A DNA stretch of 64,000 bases. Origin: Chaetoderma sp. LZ-2023a (lineage: Eukaryota > Mollusca > Caudofoveata > Chaetodermatida > Chaetodermatidae). The notes beneath the pieces were generated by a model. It did no database searches and had not been told where the DNA came from. It was given only the letters and a program-made list of their open reading frames with translations. The position numbers and the translations under genes are program-made. Shown here one piece after another: positions 34,675-45,752 of the stretch. Position 1 is the stretch's first letter; each line of letters opens with the position of its first letter. The stretch is from assembly GCA_034401795.1 (NCBI GenBank), contig CM067367.1, positions 79,857,736 through 79,921,735 of the forward strand. Reading direction: 5' to 3'.

Positions 34675-37600
34675 TCAGTCAACTTTAATCCAGACGCCAT
34701 TATTACAGAGAATTTGGTTGAAGTTTCAGAGGACTATTAGAGTTTTTATGCTAGCGTGAATGCATCGCCTCAAGATTACAGCAGGGTCATGAAAATCACC
34801 CGGCTTTAAACACCCAGATCTACGTGGACTTTGCCCACGTCCGAGATCTGATGGCTACAGAAATAACTGAAACAATTTCTGAAGTGAGTTAATCTCAAAG
34901 AGACGAATGTCTTGATGGGGACTTTTCTATGGATATTTTTCACATAGAAATGCCTAGCGGATCGGGTGGAATAGTAATCTTGCCAAATTATATCTCGATG
35001 AGTTGGATTTCGAAGCCATGCTGAAAAAATGCTGTATCACGGTTAGGAATCTAGATAATATGTGTATGGCCTGATGTATAGTGATCAGACTATGTTATCT
35101 AGATTCGACAGCCTCGAAGGCCGACCGTATGCAACTTAGAAGGTCGGCTAGACTCCTAGCTGAGACAGGTTTAGGTGATAATCAGCATCAATGGATGAAA
35201 GATCGAGAACTGCACGCTCAGGCTGGCGTGTCTACTGACGTGGCTTTCGGGCATTCCAAGACATTTTGGCCCCACGTGGCATTTCTCTAAGCGTGTATAG
35301 CAAGGCTGAGAATAAACGTGGCATATACAGGGGTGCAGATAATTGCGTTCAAATTCTGCCCCTATCTCTGTATAATGATCATTGTGCATAGGTAACCAGC
35401 GTTAGGGCCATGAAAGGTTGTAGTTATTATTGTGACGATTGCGACGTTGCTTACGCGAACCACGATCAACACTTTGTGTAAAACGCTGTCGTTTATGTCA
35501 AGTGGCTCCACCCTGCAAGCAGATCGCAAATCGCTACTGTGAAGCTTGTAACAGATGGTTTAAGAGTGAGGTTTGCTACAACAATCATGTCAACTCTGGA
35601 ATGTGCTACGCATACGTCATGTGGGGACTGTGGCAAACTTCTAGGCATTGCTTCTCGCTCTAAACATCATTGCGGGCAGGGGAAATGTCCTAGTTGCAAG
35701 ACTGAAGTTGATTTACGTGACCACGGTTGTTATATGCAGAGTTATAATGAAGAACATGACCTGGCATGCGACCCTAAAAACAGGAATAAGGACTTATCGT
35801 CCATTCCATCCATGCTCGGATTGCGATGAACGTCGAAGAGAGGTTATCTTCGAAAGTTCTAATGCTCTAACCGATTTCATGCAATGGTTATTAGCTACGA
35901 AATCTGAGTGTAAGGATTTGCGTAAGACTAATGTCCTACGTTTTCGTGACTACTTTGCTATGCCTCATAACAGTTGTGGTGTTGACTTGCATCTGGTGAT
36001 GGAGTGGCTCTTTAGAAACACAGAGCTTAAACCAGTAAACGTACTAATGAATGGTAAAAAAGTGGTGTGTTTGAATGTCGGGGACATTCATTTTAAGGTC
36101 TGGCGTTTCTTCCATTTCAACTGCGTAAACTGCCGGCGATATTCAATCTACCTAGCGAGAAAGGATTTTTTCTATATCTCCTAGACAGTAACATATTCTT
36201 TGATTATGTAGGCGCGTACCCCTTGATTGACACTTATGGCATTCACAGTATGTCTGTGCCAGCGGGTAAGGAATTTGAATCATGCTATGACTCGGTTAAA
36301 GCCAGTGTTTTCAATTTTAGGGATGCCATGAATCTTTACTGCAGGTCTGACGTAGATATTCTACACATGGCTTGCAGTAAGTTTCGTGAAATGTTCATCC
36401 ACGAAACAGGGATACCACCTTTCATGTCATCTATGCCGTTGGCATCATTATGTAATAAGGTGTTTAGGGCTAACTACTTAAACAAGCATAAACTAGTAGC
36501 TGCGCCTGTCACGGAGTACGTTAAGCTATGTAACAAGGAACGGTACTCCGTAGAAGCATGTAAGTGGCTAGATTACCTGGCTCATTCTAAGAACATGTTT
36601 ATTAAACATGCTCTAACTGGCGGCGAACCCGAAGTGTTTAACTGATCGCTGGGCAGTTACTTCCCAGCCACGGATGAGTACTTCGAGTACTATGGCTGTT
36701 ACATACATGCCTGCCCGAAATGTCTGCCTAGAAAGGGTATGACTAGCAAGTAATTTTTTTAGCCTGATCTAACTTTAGAAGAAGTGTATCAGAAGACGCT
36801 TTCTAAATCTAGCGAGGTTAGACGTATGGGTTTGAAGGTAGTCGAAATGTGGGGTTGTGATTTTAAGGTCCAGAGGCTTAACGACCCTAGCATTAACGCT
36901 TTTCTGAACACTAGAACATATGATGAACTGCTTATCGCACACGATGCCCTGTATGGTGGCCATACTAATGCCATACGTTTGCATCACCAGGCTGCAGTGG
37001 ATGAGTATACAGCATATGTGGATATCACTTCGCTATATCCTTACGTTTGTAAGACCCATGAGTACCCTCTAGGTGAACCGGAAGCAATCGATTTTAAACC
37101 GATAGAGGAGCTAGGGTCTTACTTTGGTCTGATAAAGTGCTTCTGTTTGTCTCCTAAAGATTTTTCTTTCCTGTCCGCCCATACAGATGTAATGAACGTT
37201 TGTTCTTTCTGTTGTGTAGTAAATGCATTCAAGATTTGCAGAGTACTGAATGTACTCATAGCGATCGTGACCAGTCTCTACACAGTGTATGGACGTCTGC
37301 AGAGTTGGTGGAGGTGGTACATAGTGGGTACTGTATCTTAGAGTTTATTGAGATGTGGCACTATGAAGAACGTACTGATATGCATTTCAAGGGACACATC
37401 GATAACTTTTTGAAAATTAAACAAGAAGCATCAGGGAATCCCGAGGATGCGGTTACATATGCGCAAAAAGACTCATATGTTTTGTAATATTTTGAACGTG
37501 AAGGGATTAAATTAGATAAATCTTTGATCATTCAAAATAAGGGCCTTAGAACCATGGCAAAACATGTGCTGAATTCTTTGTGTGGTTATTTCGCCCTCAA

Positions 37601-38600
37601 CCACTACCCTAAGCACGAATACGTCGATTCGTATAGCGCGATGTTGAAGTTTCTGATGGATAGAGCGATTTCTGTCAAAGATATCTGTCTATGCAATAAC
37701 AGCACTCTCTTAATGCGCTATCATGAGTTGAACCAATTCGTGCCAGCGCAAGTCATGCCAGGGTTCATTTACTATGAGGACTTGTAGCATTTTATTATTG
37801 TCAACCATTAGTTCTATGTACCCTGTCTTTGACGAGGCACTGGCATTAGGATCTAGCTCATTCATCATCTGGAATGTAATTTTACCTTTTTCAATCTTTT
37901 GACCCGAGTGGGGCTCGAACCTGATAATTACATGGCAAATTTTGCCTAGCAATTGGGAGGCGAGTGCTCTTCCACCAGAACACCATCCAGATGACAAAAT
38001 CCTCTTTCACCGGACTGCCTTTCAACCACCCATCTCACAACCACTTGAATTACTTGGAATTTTGATGGTGTACATAGCAGATATCTAACTTTTACATTTT
38101 TCTGAGATCCCTCCTGCTAGATCACTAGGCACTCGCAATTATGTAGTTTTTTATTATTGGCAAGCATTAGTTCTATGAAGCCTGTCTTTGACAATGCACT
38201 GGCACTAGGATCTAGCTCATTCAAGTTGCATTTATCACAATACAGATTCTATCGTATACGTTAAAAAACGTGATAGACCTCGCCTAATCCCCATTCACCA
38301 TGACAGACATGGTTATCTCATGAACAAAGTTCCTTCCTGCAGTGAAATAACAGAGTTTGTCAGCACTGGCGTGAAGAGTTATGCGTACAATCAACTAGAC
38401 GGACAGACTGGGGGTATCAAGAATGTCTGCAAAATTAAGGGTTTAACGTTGAATTACAGAAATAAGTGATTGGGATTCGATACTCTGTTAGCCATGGTCA
38501 ACGATCATAATCTCAAAACGTTCGCTCAGTATCCTAATACTATCATTAGGAATAAAGATCATACACTTTTGAGTAAGGGTACTGAGAAACGTTTCTGATT
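34675..38600 (+). pseudogene. Polinton DNA polymerase B (polB-1), multiply disrupted
   Basis: Segments appear in order on the plus strand. An N-terminal region has LNTQIYVDFAHVRDLMATEI with one-base breaks (about 34,800) and IEMPSGSGG. A cysteine-rich part follows (35,409-35,720, several CxxC pairs such as YCDDCDVAYANHDQH). Next are exonuclease pieces: HNSCGVDL (Exo II-like, about 35,970), PSEKGFFLYLL and RSDVDIL (Exo III-like, 36,345). A nuclease-like module carries YYGCYIHACPKC (36,690), then come motif A DITSLYPYVC (37,021), motif B AKHVLNSLCGYFAL (37,557) and motif C (38,230). Motif C reads YHNTDS, so the first catalytic aspartate is Asn. Frameshifts, stops and a SINE insertion (37,790-38,226) prevent function. 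The role would be protein-primed replication of a Polinton. Confidence 0.85.
37790..38226 (-). mobile_element. tRNA-derived SINE insertion in polB-1
   Basis: On the minus strand a tRNA-like head (about 38,000-37,905) has an A-box-like tctggtggaagagcactcgc and a B box aggttcgagcccca. A body and a 3' domain gagctagatcctaatgccag...agaactaatg, ending in AATAATAAAA, follow (37,870-37,790). A second copy of the same 3' domain lies at 38,226-38,137, in front of the head, so an older SINE 3' end or a tandem insertion is also present. I do not see cloverleaf-quality pairing, so this is a SINE and not a tRNA gene. Confidence 0.7.
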
Positions 38601-38609
38601 TGGTGGGGT

Positions 38610-39130
38610 GAGAAAGTTGAGGGTGCATGTGGGTTTGAGCGTGAGTGAATTGAAAAAAACCATGCAGGGGTGGGGTGGGGAAATGGTTGAGCTGCCATGT
38701 TTGTACTATGTATAATGTTCTAACCCATAACGTAGAAGATTACTAGCATACCCTTCATCGAGTGGGAGTAAGTAAGCTTCTGCTTTATTTTTATGGGCGA
38801 TATGTAGTTATAGAATGGTGGGCGGGGTTGGGCTGGTGGTGGGAGTGGGGTGGGATGGGTGTGTGTGTGGGGGGGGGGGGGGTAAACTTCTGCTTTTTTG
38901 TCAGTTAGATGTGTGCAGAGGGCGACACATTGTTATAGAATGGGGTTGGGGGATGGTTGAGATACTATATGTGTACTATGTATAATGTTCTAACGTAGAA
39001 GATTACTAGCATACCCTTTATCGAGGGGGATTAAGTAATCTTCTTCTTTATTATTATCAGTTAGAAATGTGCACGTGTGTGAAAACGTGGGGGATACGTA
39101 ATTATATTGTGTGGGGTTTGGGGCGGGAGG
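38610..39130 (+). repeat. G-rich region with ~260-bp tandem duplication
   Basis: The segment gtactatgtataatgttctaac...gtagaagattactagcatac occurs at about 38,700-38,770 and 38,965-39,035, each followed by tcgag and a ttctgctttatt or ttcttctttatt stretch and each preceded by GGGG-rich DNA with atggttgag. Long G runs lie between them. It is non-coding. Confidence 0.8.
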
Positions 39131-40060
39131 AGGGGGTGCCTCAAGTAAATTGTTATCTATTCATACATTGAGCTGTTTCTTTTTAAAACCATTATTTAAA
39201 ATGTACCCTACACCCTCCTCCCAATGCTTTGAAAGTTAATATCTCCAAACCCTACCTCTGTACAAATCCCTACCCTACCTTTACACCCAACCTGTTAGGG
39301 GTTCACCATCGCTTAGATCGATTTCAAATTTATTTAAAATAATAGCTCTAAAATCAGTTTTGTGTAATACCTGAGTCGAATAATTCTCTATGTCTATCGC
39401 TTAACTTTTCCAGGTCCTGGATCCCGCTCGAAACATTTGTAAATTTTATATTTTAATTAAATTATTATTGTTTGTATTCGTTTTACATATATTTAGTTTA
39501 TATTTTCTTCACTCATTCATATGTATAATATTAATATCTGTATATTTATCGGTTGTATACTATCGTTCGTATAGATTTACTGAAATTTATTTTATTAAAA
39601 AGTTGTAAAATGTTAACTGACTCGTAGTGTTTTAATTGAAGAAACTCTGAAAGAAACCCCAAGACTATACCCCATCCAAACCCTGAGTCAACTTATGCTG
39701 ACATTTTTTCTCTCCAAATATTGCGTAGCCGCTCGAGACCTATTAAAAATGTAATCAGTAGTTATTTCCCTTAGAAAATTGTTTCGCTGAACTTTGTATG
39801 CCTCTGACGATCGCTACACACAGTCAGAGTTGGTTTAGCGCTCGACTAGTTAATTTTAATCTGTCAGTGTAATAACTAACCAATTGTCCTTATACTATGC
39901 ATCGATCCTTGTACCTTGTCATGGCTAAAAGAGCTGAGGTTCAGAGGTTTAATTATGATCAACCCGTTAGACTAATGTTCCTACTCTATAGCTCGACCAT
40001 TTATGATCTCCCATGATTGCAGGAGTTCCCAGAGTCAGAAAAGGACGGGTCCAGACATGT
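39131..40060. other. No recognisable gene
   Basis: AT-rich DNA with an extreme stretch at 39,430-39,620. I see no repeats or domains. Confidence 0.5.
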
Positions 40061-40560
40061 AGCCTGTCAATCTGCCTTATGCCTATCGATTAACGCTTTT
40101 CATGTGTCACTATGCTAATTACCCTTAAGCGTGCATCATTGGATACTTCCAGACCCGTGATTTAACGAGGGGGTGGGGCTTCATCATTGAACGAGTTCCC
40201 AGGAAAAGACGTATTCAGACACGTAACCTGGTCATCCCTCATTATCCAATACATTAACCCTTGAGCACTTGGCATGGCTCCAAGAGATCATCCTTAATTA
40301 CAACCATTAAACCTCGTCAATCAGCATTACGCTAATTAGCCTTAAGCATGCGTCATTGAATGCCTATAGGCCCGTGACTTAATGAGGGGGCGGGGCTTCG
40401 TGATCGAACGAGTCCAGACATGTAACCTGTCAATCATCCTTAATTACCTGGTCATTAACCATTGTCAATCATTATGATAATTACCATTAAGCTCACCGCA
40501 TTGGATGACAGGAGCCACGTGACGTAACGAGGGGGCAGGGCTTATGGTCACCCTCTACAT
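40061..40560 (+). repeat. Three degenerate direct repeats with gagggggcggggctt
   Basis: Units near 40,120, 40,340 and 40,485 share taattaccnttaagc, a t[c/g]attgga-type block, gtgac/tttaacgag and gggggcggggctt. The first two also share gacacgtaacctg or gacatgtaacctg to one side. It may be the sub-terminal repeat region of the Polinton to the left. Confidence 0.7.
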
Positions 40561-40984
40561 CTATTATCCAATCAGAATGTGGGCGATCTGGTCGCCTGTT
40601 TTCACAACTTTACACAAAGGCGGCAAAGCTCAAAGGAAAAAAGGTGATAATAATGCAAATTAGGTCGTTGCTCTGACACAGCAACTACTTTTCACAAGCC
40701 ACCAGATCGCCCCACCTCTACTACTCCTGGTAAGGTATAGGCAATCTCCGAGCCAACTGCAAAGTTTATAACGCCGATTTTGTAGAGACACCCTCCTGCT
40801 GCTGGCACCGGTGCTAGTGACTTTTCCTGTATTGGTCCCCAACTGAGTCATACAATTTTATTGTCAAGCTCTATATTGACCACTTCTAGAGCATAGTGAA
40901 TCATCAGTGACTACTCACGCGTGCTTAGACCTATGATAGCTTTATAATCACCGGATATTTTCCGGATATCATTGTCACAATTGA

Positions 40985-41345
40985 CTGAGAATGGAGGAAC
41001 CCAGTTTACCCATCACTCATATGATGTCATAATCAACTACATGGCGTGTAGGCTGACGTCATAATGAATTATGCCATGAATGGAGTAGTTACATTGTTGA
41101 CGGACTAAGCATTGTTATACGAATTGTATATATTTACTATTTAATAAACATGCTGTTGAATATTTTGAAACTAATTTGACTGGGCGCTGTTGCTGCCATT
41201 TTCAAAATATTCAACAGCATACATGTATTGTTGTCTTGAAATTGATGGCCAGTGAGTTCAGGGATCCCAACACGGGCGAAGTGTGGGTTGAGCTTATCTA
41301 ATGATGGGCGGGGCATGGCTAAAACAGGATTGCTCCATTATCTTT
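40985..41345 (+). mobile_element. CRE-palindrome MITE, copy F
   Basis: Left end aatggaggaacccag with a matching inverted right end (ctgttt-like ...gctccatta), an atgatgtcataatc / gctgacgtcataat CRE block, and the palindrome arms. The centre has lost most of its right arm (ctgttgctgccattttcaaaat), which is typical of hairpin deletion. The gggcggggcatggct tail is intact. Confidence 0.75.
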
Positions 41346-41505
41346 GATGGGTGTTTATTCATCGACAACTAAGTGGTCACAGTTAGAGGAAACATTTCAT
41401 GCCATTCTTGTTATGCTTGTGTTGGTTGTCAAAGATTACACTATCACTGGTGTACTTGTCCAATTCAGAATCAATGCATTTTGTAAAAACTTCACTCCTA
41501 TCTTT

Positions 41506-41980
41506 TGTCACGATCTTTGCCCTGCAGGGTCGGCCTGCCTCCACACCACAATTATCGAAACATTACTATTAGTTCCGTTCCAGTCTAATCAAAATTACAG
41601 GGAGAAATTACAGAATGGGTAATCGAACTAACCTAGTTTTATTAACCCAGTGTGTCACGTGGTAATAACAAGAGCAACACAAACAACTACTAATTCAATT
41701 TAAATAACAAATGTATTGAATATTAATTTACAAAATGAAATCAAGATGAAATGGTTGTTTGAAAAATTAAGTACCGGTATGTGATATATCCTATAATTTT
41801 GTATTATCAATGTCCAATATTGTCGCTGGTTGATCTCTAGCCACGGCAGCTTAGACTTATCTTATGTAGAAGGTAGCCTTAAGGAATCGTCTCCGGCTTG
41901 AAGAGGCGCTCTGTAGACGAATAGTCACGTGACCTCCGGACGTTGTCACGCACGACGAACATGAACGGATACTTTAGTCA
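41506..41980 (-). repeat. 3' LTR of the Gmr1-like element
   Basis: Begins tgtcacgatctttgccctgc and ends ggatactttagtca (TG...CA), matching the other LTR almost base for base. Differences are scattered substitutions, so the element is not brand new. Confidence 0.9.
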
Positions 41981-42315
41981 AATTTTGTAACTCTGTTAAG
42001 TTTCCTAAAATCGATAACTGGGCGCCGACCACCATCTTTCTTCTTTACAAGTAATAGGGGGAAATGGTAGGGTGATATGGCAGGCTTAATGATGTCCATA
42101 ACAATCATTTTCTTAACTTCAGCTTTTACTTTGCCATACAAAACAGGTGGGACAGGATATGACTTTAAGCATATTGGATCAGAATCAGTAAGTTTAATAT
42201 CATATTCTATCAATGTAGTATGACCAGGCACATTAGAAAATTTGTGACTGTATTCTTGGATGAAGGTACGCAACTCAGTTTGCTGTTCTAATGACAAGTT
42301 TTCATATATATTCAC
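41981..42315 (-). pseudogene. Gmr1-like reverse transcriptase, N-terminal piece
   Basis: Open for 113 codons with LEQQTELRTFIQEYSHKFSN, DIIKPAISPYHFPLLLVKKK and RRPVIDFRKLNRVTKFD, the first part of a Gypsy reverse transcriptase palm/fingers. It stops where the LTR joins, so the catalytic YxDD and RNase H are absent. It lies downstream of integrase in transcription order. Confidence 0.85.
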
Positions 42316-42460
42316 ATCATTACTTGTTTCGATTTCAACGTTTGGATACTTTCGTAATAAATCATCATTATCAAAATCAGCTGGTTGTGCTTCAGGATCA
42401 ATTGCCGCAATAATACATGCTACAGAATCATCTTTCGTTGAATATATTCCTTCAACATGT

Positions 42461-43445
42461 TTATGTGGAAATTTTTTTGTTTTTGGATCCTATTTTAATA
42501 TGGTAATCATTGATGCCTACATGTTCAATTACATCATACGGTCCACTACATTGCATCAACAATCTGCTACTTTTAGTGGGTAATAACACCAACACCTTTG
42601 ATCCACATGACAGACTTCTGATCTTTGTCTTACTATCATAATACTTCTTATAGCGACTTTGTGACTTCAGTAAATTTTCGTGGGCCAATTTACAAGTTTG
42701 CTCCAAGTGGTTTCTGAGATCTAGACCATATTCATATGTGGCCTTAATATCACCGTCTATATCTTCTTTAGACCATAATTCGCACAGAATTGTCATTGGT
42801 CCTCTGATTGTTCGGCCATATACCATTTCAAAAGGAGAAAGCCCTAAGCTTTCCTGAGGCCCTTCTCTATGCCCAAATAGCAAAGGCTCGATATATCGGT
42901 CCCACTCATTAGGACATTCACCACACATTTTCCGCAGCAGCATTTTAAGCACTCCATTATATCTTTCAACTAAACCATTGCACATACCATGATATGGTGT
43001 TGAGTGCAACTGATCTATCAAAATAGCCGGCAAATTTCGGCCATCATCTTTAAGGCGAAATTTGATGCATTGTCAGAAAGAATTTCTCTAGGTATTCCAA
43101 TACGAGGGAACATTTTTATTAAAGCGTCATCAATCCTTTCTGCCTCAATTGACGGTAATGCAATAGCTTCGGGATACCGTGTGGCATAGTCACGAGAGTT
43201 AATATATATTTGTTACCACTCTTGGTTCTAAGTTCCACGGGCCCAATTATATCAATAGCTACCCGGCTAAACGCAGTATCAATTATTGGCATACGCTCTA
43301 CTGGAACTTTAGGCACACGCCCCTTTGGAACAGTTTTTTGGCACAAATCACATGATTGGCAATGTCTTGTGACGTCACCTTTCCTACTTTGCCCTGGCAA
43401 GTAGAAATTGGACAAAATACGTTCTGAGGTTTTTAGTAATTCCAA
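42461..43445 (-). pseudogene. Gmr1-like integrase
   Basis: The N-terminal zinc-binding region ends in CQSCDLCQKTVPKGRVPKV (H...C..C type). It is followed by FSRVAIDIIGPVELRTKSGN (first catalytic Asp). Then, after a frameshift near 43,185, comes LSDNASNF (second Asp), and after another break NGLVERYNGVLK (catalytic Glu) and GLSPFEMVYGRT. The C-terminal barrel ends with LLMQCSGPYDVIEHVG. All three DDE residues are present in the fragments, so decay is limited to frame breaks. The enzyme would integrate the retrotransposon cDNA. Confidence 0.88.
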
Positions 43446-43743
43446 GGTGTCCTGACATTAATGTTCCATGACCATGTTTAATCACATTAGTTCTCAGATT
43501 CTGAGGTATTAGCAATTGCTTGACCTCTTTACCACTGCAATTCCTGCGGAAATACCTAAAAGTAATTCCATTGTAATTGGTAAAACGTTCTTCACCATGG
43601 GGGCGTTTTCCTATGAAAATTATTTGCAGCCATTATTTTGAAACGAGTTAAAGTATGATCCGAAGCCTGCCCACTACGTACCTCATCTGCATTAGTAGAC
43701 TTAATGACCTCAGGAACAATTAATGGTTTCGCTGCACTAAGAC

Positions 43744-44420
43744 TTAATAGGGTCTGGCTTCGAGTTTGTATATCAGATAGCTAATATCTCTCTGTGGATT
43801 GTTATATTGCAACCTCTGGCCATTAAATGTGTGATCAGGAACACCGCAAACTGGATAAAAGCTAGCTCCTGGTATGTTTCCAATAATTAAATCACAAATA
43901 GGTTTATCAAGGCAAAGAGCATTGACCTTCTCTGAATAAAATGGAGTAGTAATGGAAACATTAGCAATAGGAGCACTATGTACATTATGATAGTCAATCA
44001 TTACATACTTCTGTTCCTGCCCTGTTAGAAACTGATTATCAACCAAAGACCTTCTAATTACCACACTATTGCAACTCATGTCACGCATGACCTTGACCTT
44101 AACTTTGCCTACAAAACCCGCTGAAGTAGGTAATGATGTTAAGGGTGGTGGGAAATTAATATCTTGGCATACATTACCAAGCATGGGCAAACTACAACCA
44201 CATTCTAAGTTTACAGAATCACTATTAATAGAACACTGATGTATTGGATTAGAAACAAAACATGAAGTAACTACTTTATTTTCATCAGAACTTTCCTCCT
44301 CTTGACATACAGATGCTGATGCTATGCGACCTTTTGACCTTTGAAATTTCTGTGGGCAATTGGGTGAGATATGGCCAGTTTGATTGCAAATGTAACATAC
44401 TCGGTTAGAGCTGTTATTAA
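43744..44420 (-). pseudogene. Gmr1-like zinc knuckle and protease
   Basis: A CCHC knuckle (CYICNQTGHISPNC, about 44,395-44,355) is followed by an acidic linker and a retropepsin-like domain. Its active site reads VMRDMSCNSVVIRRSLV, where this family normally has D-T-G. The catalytic Asp remains but Thr-Gly is replaced by Met-Ser, so activity is doubtful. The end contains KPICDLIIGNIPGAS, the usual second hydrophobic strand. Confidence 0.7.
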
Positions 44421-44454
44421 AAGGCTTGTCTGATGGCGAAGCAGAATCATTCCT

Positions 44455-44914
44455 TTACATTTCTGTTTTGTTATCATTACTATCATGGGTCACTTTCTTC
44501 TCAAGTGTACAGAACCTATTCCATCCCCGGGCGGTCATGAAGGTTTCGGCAAGTTTACAAGTTTCTTGCATGGTTTTAGGCGCTCTTTCTTTCAAGAACA
44601 CAAGTAATTCTTTAGAGAGATGTTTTGAAAATTGTTCTTTCAAAATTAATTGTTTCAAACTGTCATAATCTGTTTTAATATTAGCCGTTTCAATCCACCT
44701 ATCAAAATAATTTTCCAAGCGAAAGACAAATTGAGTAGGGGGGGGGGGTCATTTACTTCTGGCTTAGCTGAAAAGAATTTCATCCTAAAACCATCTTCAG
44801 TTAATTTGAATTCTTTAAGTAATGCTTGTTTTAATACATTGTAATCATTAGCTTCCTCTGGTGACAGTCTAGGATAAACCTCTAAACTTTTACCACGCAA
44901 CAAAGTACTTAGAT
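44455..44914 (-). pseudogene. Gmr1-like gag, C-terminal half (SCAN-like)
   Basis: Contains STLLRGKSLEVYPRLSPEEA and DSLKQLILKEQFSKHLSKEL, the SCAN-like capsid helices of this Gypsy group. A G9 homopolymer near 44,739-44,747 shifts the frame between two halves. The 5' side ends exactly at the DIRS boundary (44,915), and gag resumes at 50,076. Confidence 0.8.
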
Positions 44915-44952
44915 TGAAGGAAATGTCAATTTCCCTTTCTCCGAGATCTAAC

Positions 44953-45108
44953 AATACTCACCATTCTGTTACTTCTGATATACAGCTGGCCTTGGCAGCG
45001 GCTCTAGGATTATAGACTTAGAAAGCTTTACCGACTCCTGGGAACCGGGTACTCGGCTCCCAACTGCCGAGTACCCGTTTACCATAGAGCTCATATTGTT
45101 TGCATAGC
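44953..45108. repeat. DIRS left terminal inverted repeat
   Basis: Starts aatactcaccattctgttac and differs from the reverse complement of 49,907-50,062 at only about three positions. It contains its own 12-bp stem (cgggtactcggc...gccgagtacccg). Confidence 0.92.
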
Positions 45109-45161
45109 CACCAAACAAGAGAAAACTATGGCTTGCCTCCGTGGGGCTGGGAGGCTGGGTC

Positions 45162-45253
45162 CGTAACAGAATGGTGAGTATTGTTAGATCTCGGAGAAAG
45201 GGAAATTGACATTTCCTTCATTCTCCTTCGATCAATACTCACCATTCTGTTAC
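45162..45253. repeat. DIRS internal complementary region
   Basis: 45,183-45,220 is the exact reverse complement (38/38) of the element's left end 44,915-44,952. 45,221-45,233 is the reverse complement (12/13) of the right end 50,063-50,075. They are flanked by outward copies of the inverted-repeat tips. This region is the template used to rebuild element ends during circular replication of DIRS elements. Confidence 0.9.
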
Positions 45254-45752
45254 TTCTGATATACACCAGATTTGATCAGTAACCTGGTGGGAAGGGGCAA
45301 GCCATAAATGCTAATTTTGCCCCTTGGAGAAAGATTTTAGACTTCAAACTTGACTAACGGAGACCTAAAAGGACCGTCAAGTTCACGGAACCGAATCACA
45401 TTCACGTCACGGCCCCCCCCCCCTTTTTCCTCCTAAGAAAAGGGAGAGAACTAACGAACCTGAAAACATCAATATGCCAAGAGGGTTAACTACTCCCTGC
45501 ATATTCCATGTATTAGCCTGGGAATGAGCATGAATATATAAGATGAATGAACATGATACATATACATAATACAAAAACTCTCACTATTGAATTACCTTAT
45601 GATAATTGTACCTCAGACGTACCGCCTCCAACCATTCACCGGTTCGGCCATCAGTGACACAATCTGGTTGACATCCTCTCGCCTGACCATGCCTGCTTTA
45701 GGTTCTTTTCTTACCAAAGTGAAAAAAGGGTGAAGAGCAGTGTGGTCACTAA

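Noticed and set aside
37905-38000. tRNA gene on the minus strand
   Set aside because: Has A- and B-box-like motifs but poor cloverleaf potential, and is followed by a SINE body and AATAATAAAA tail inside a polymerase gene.
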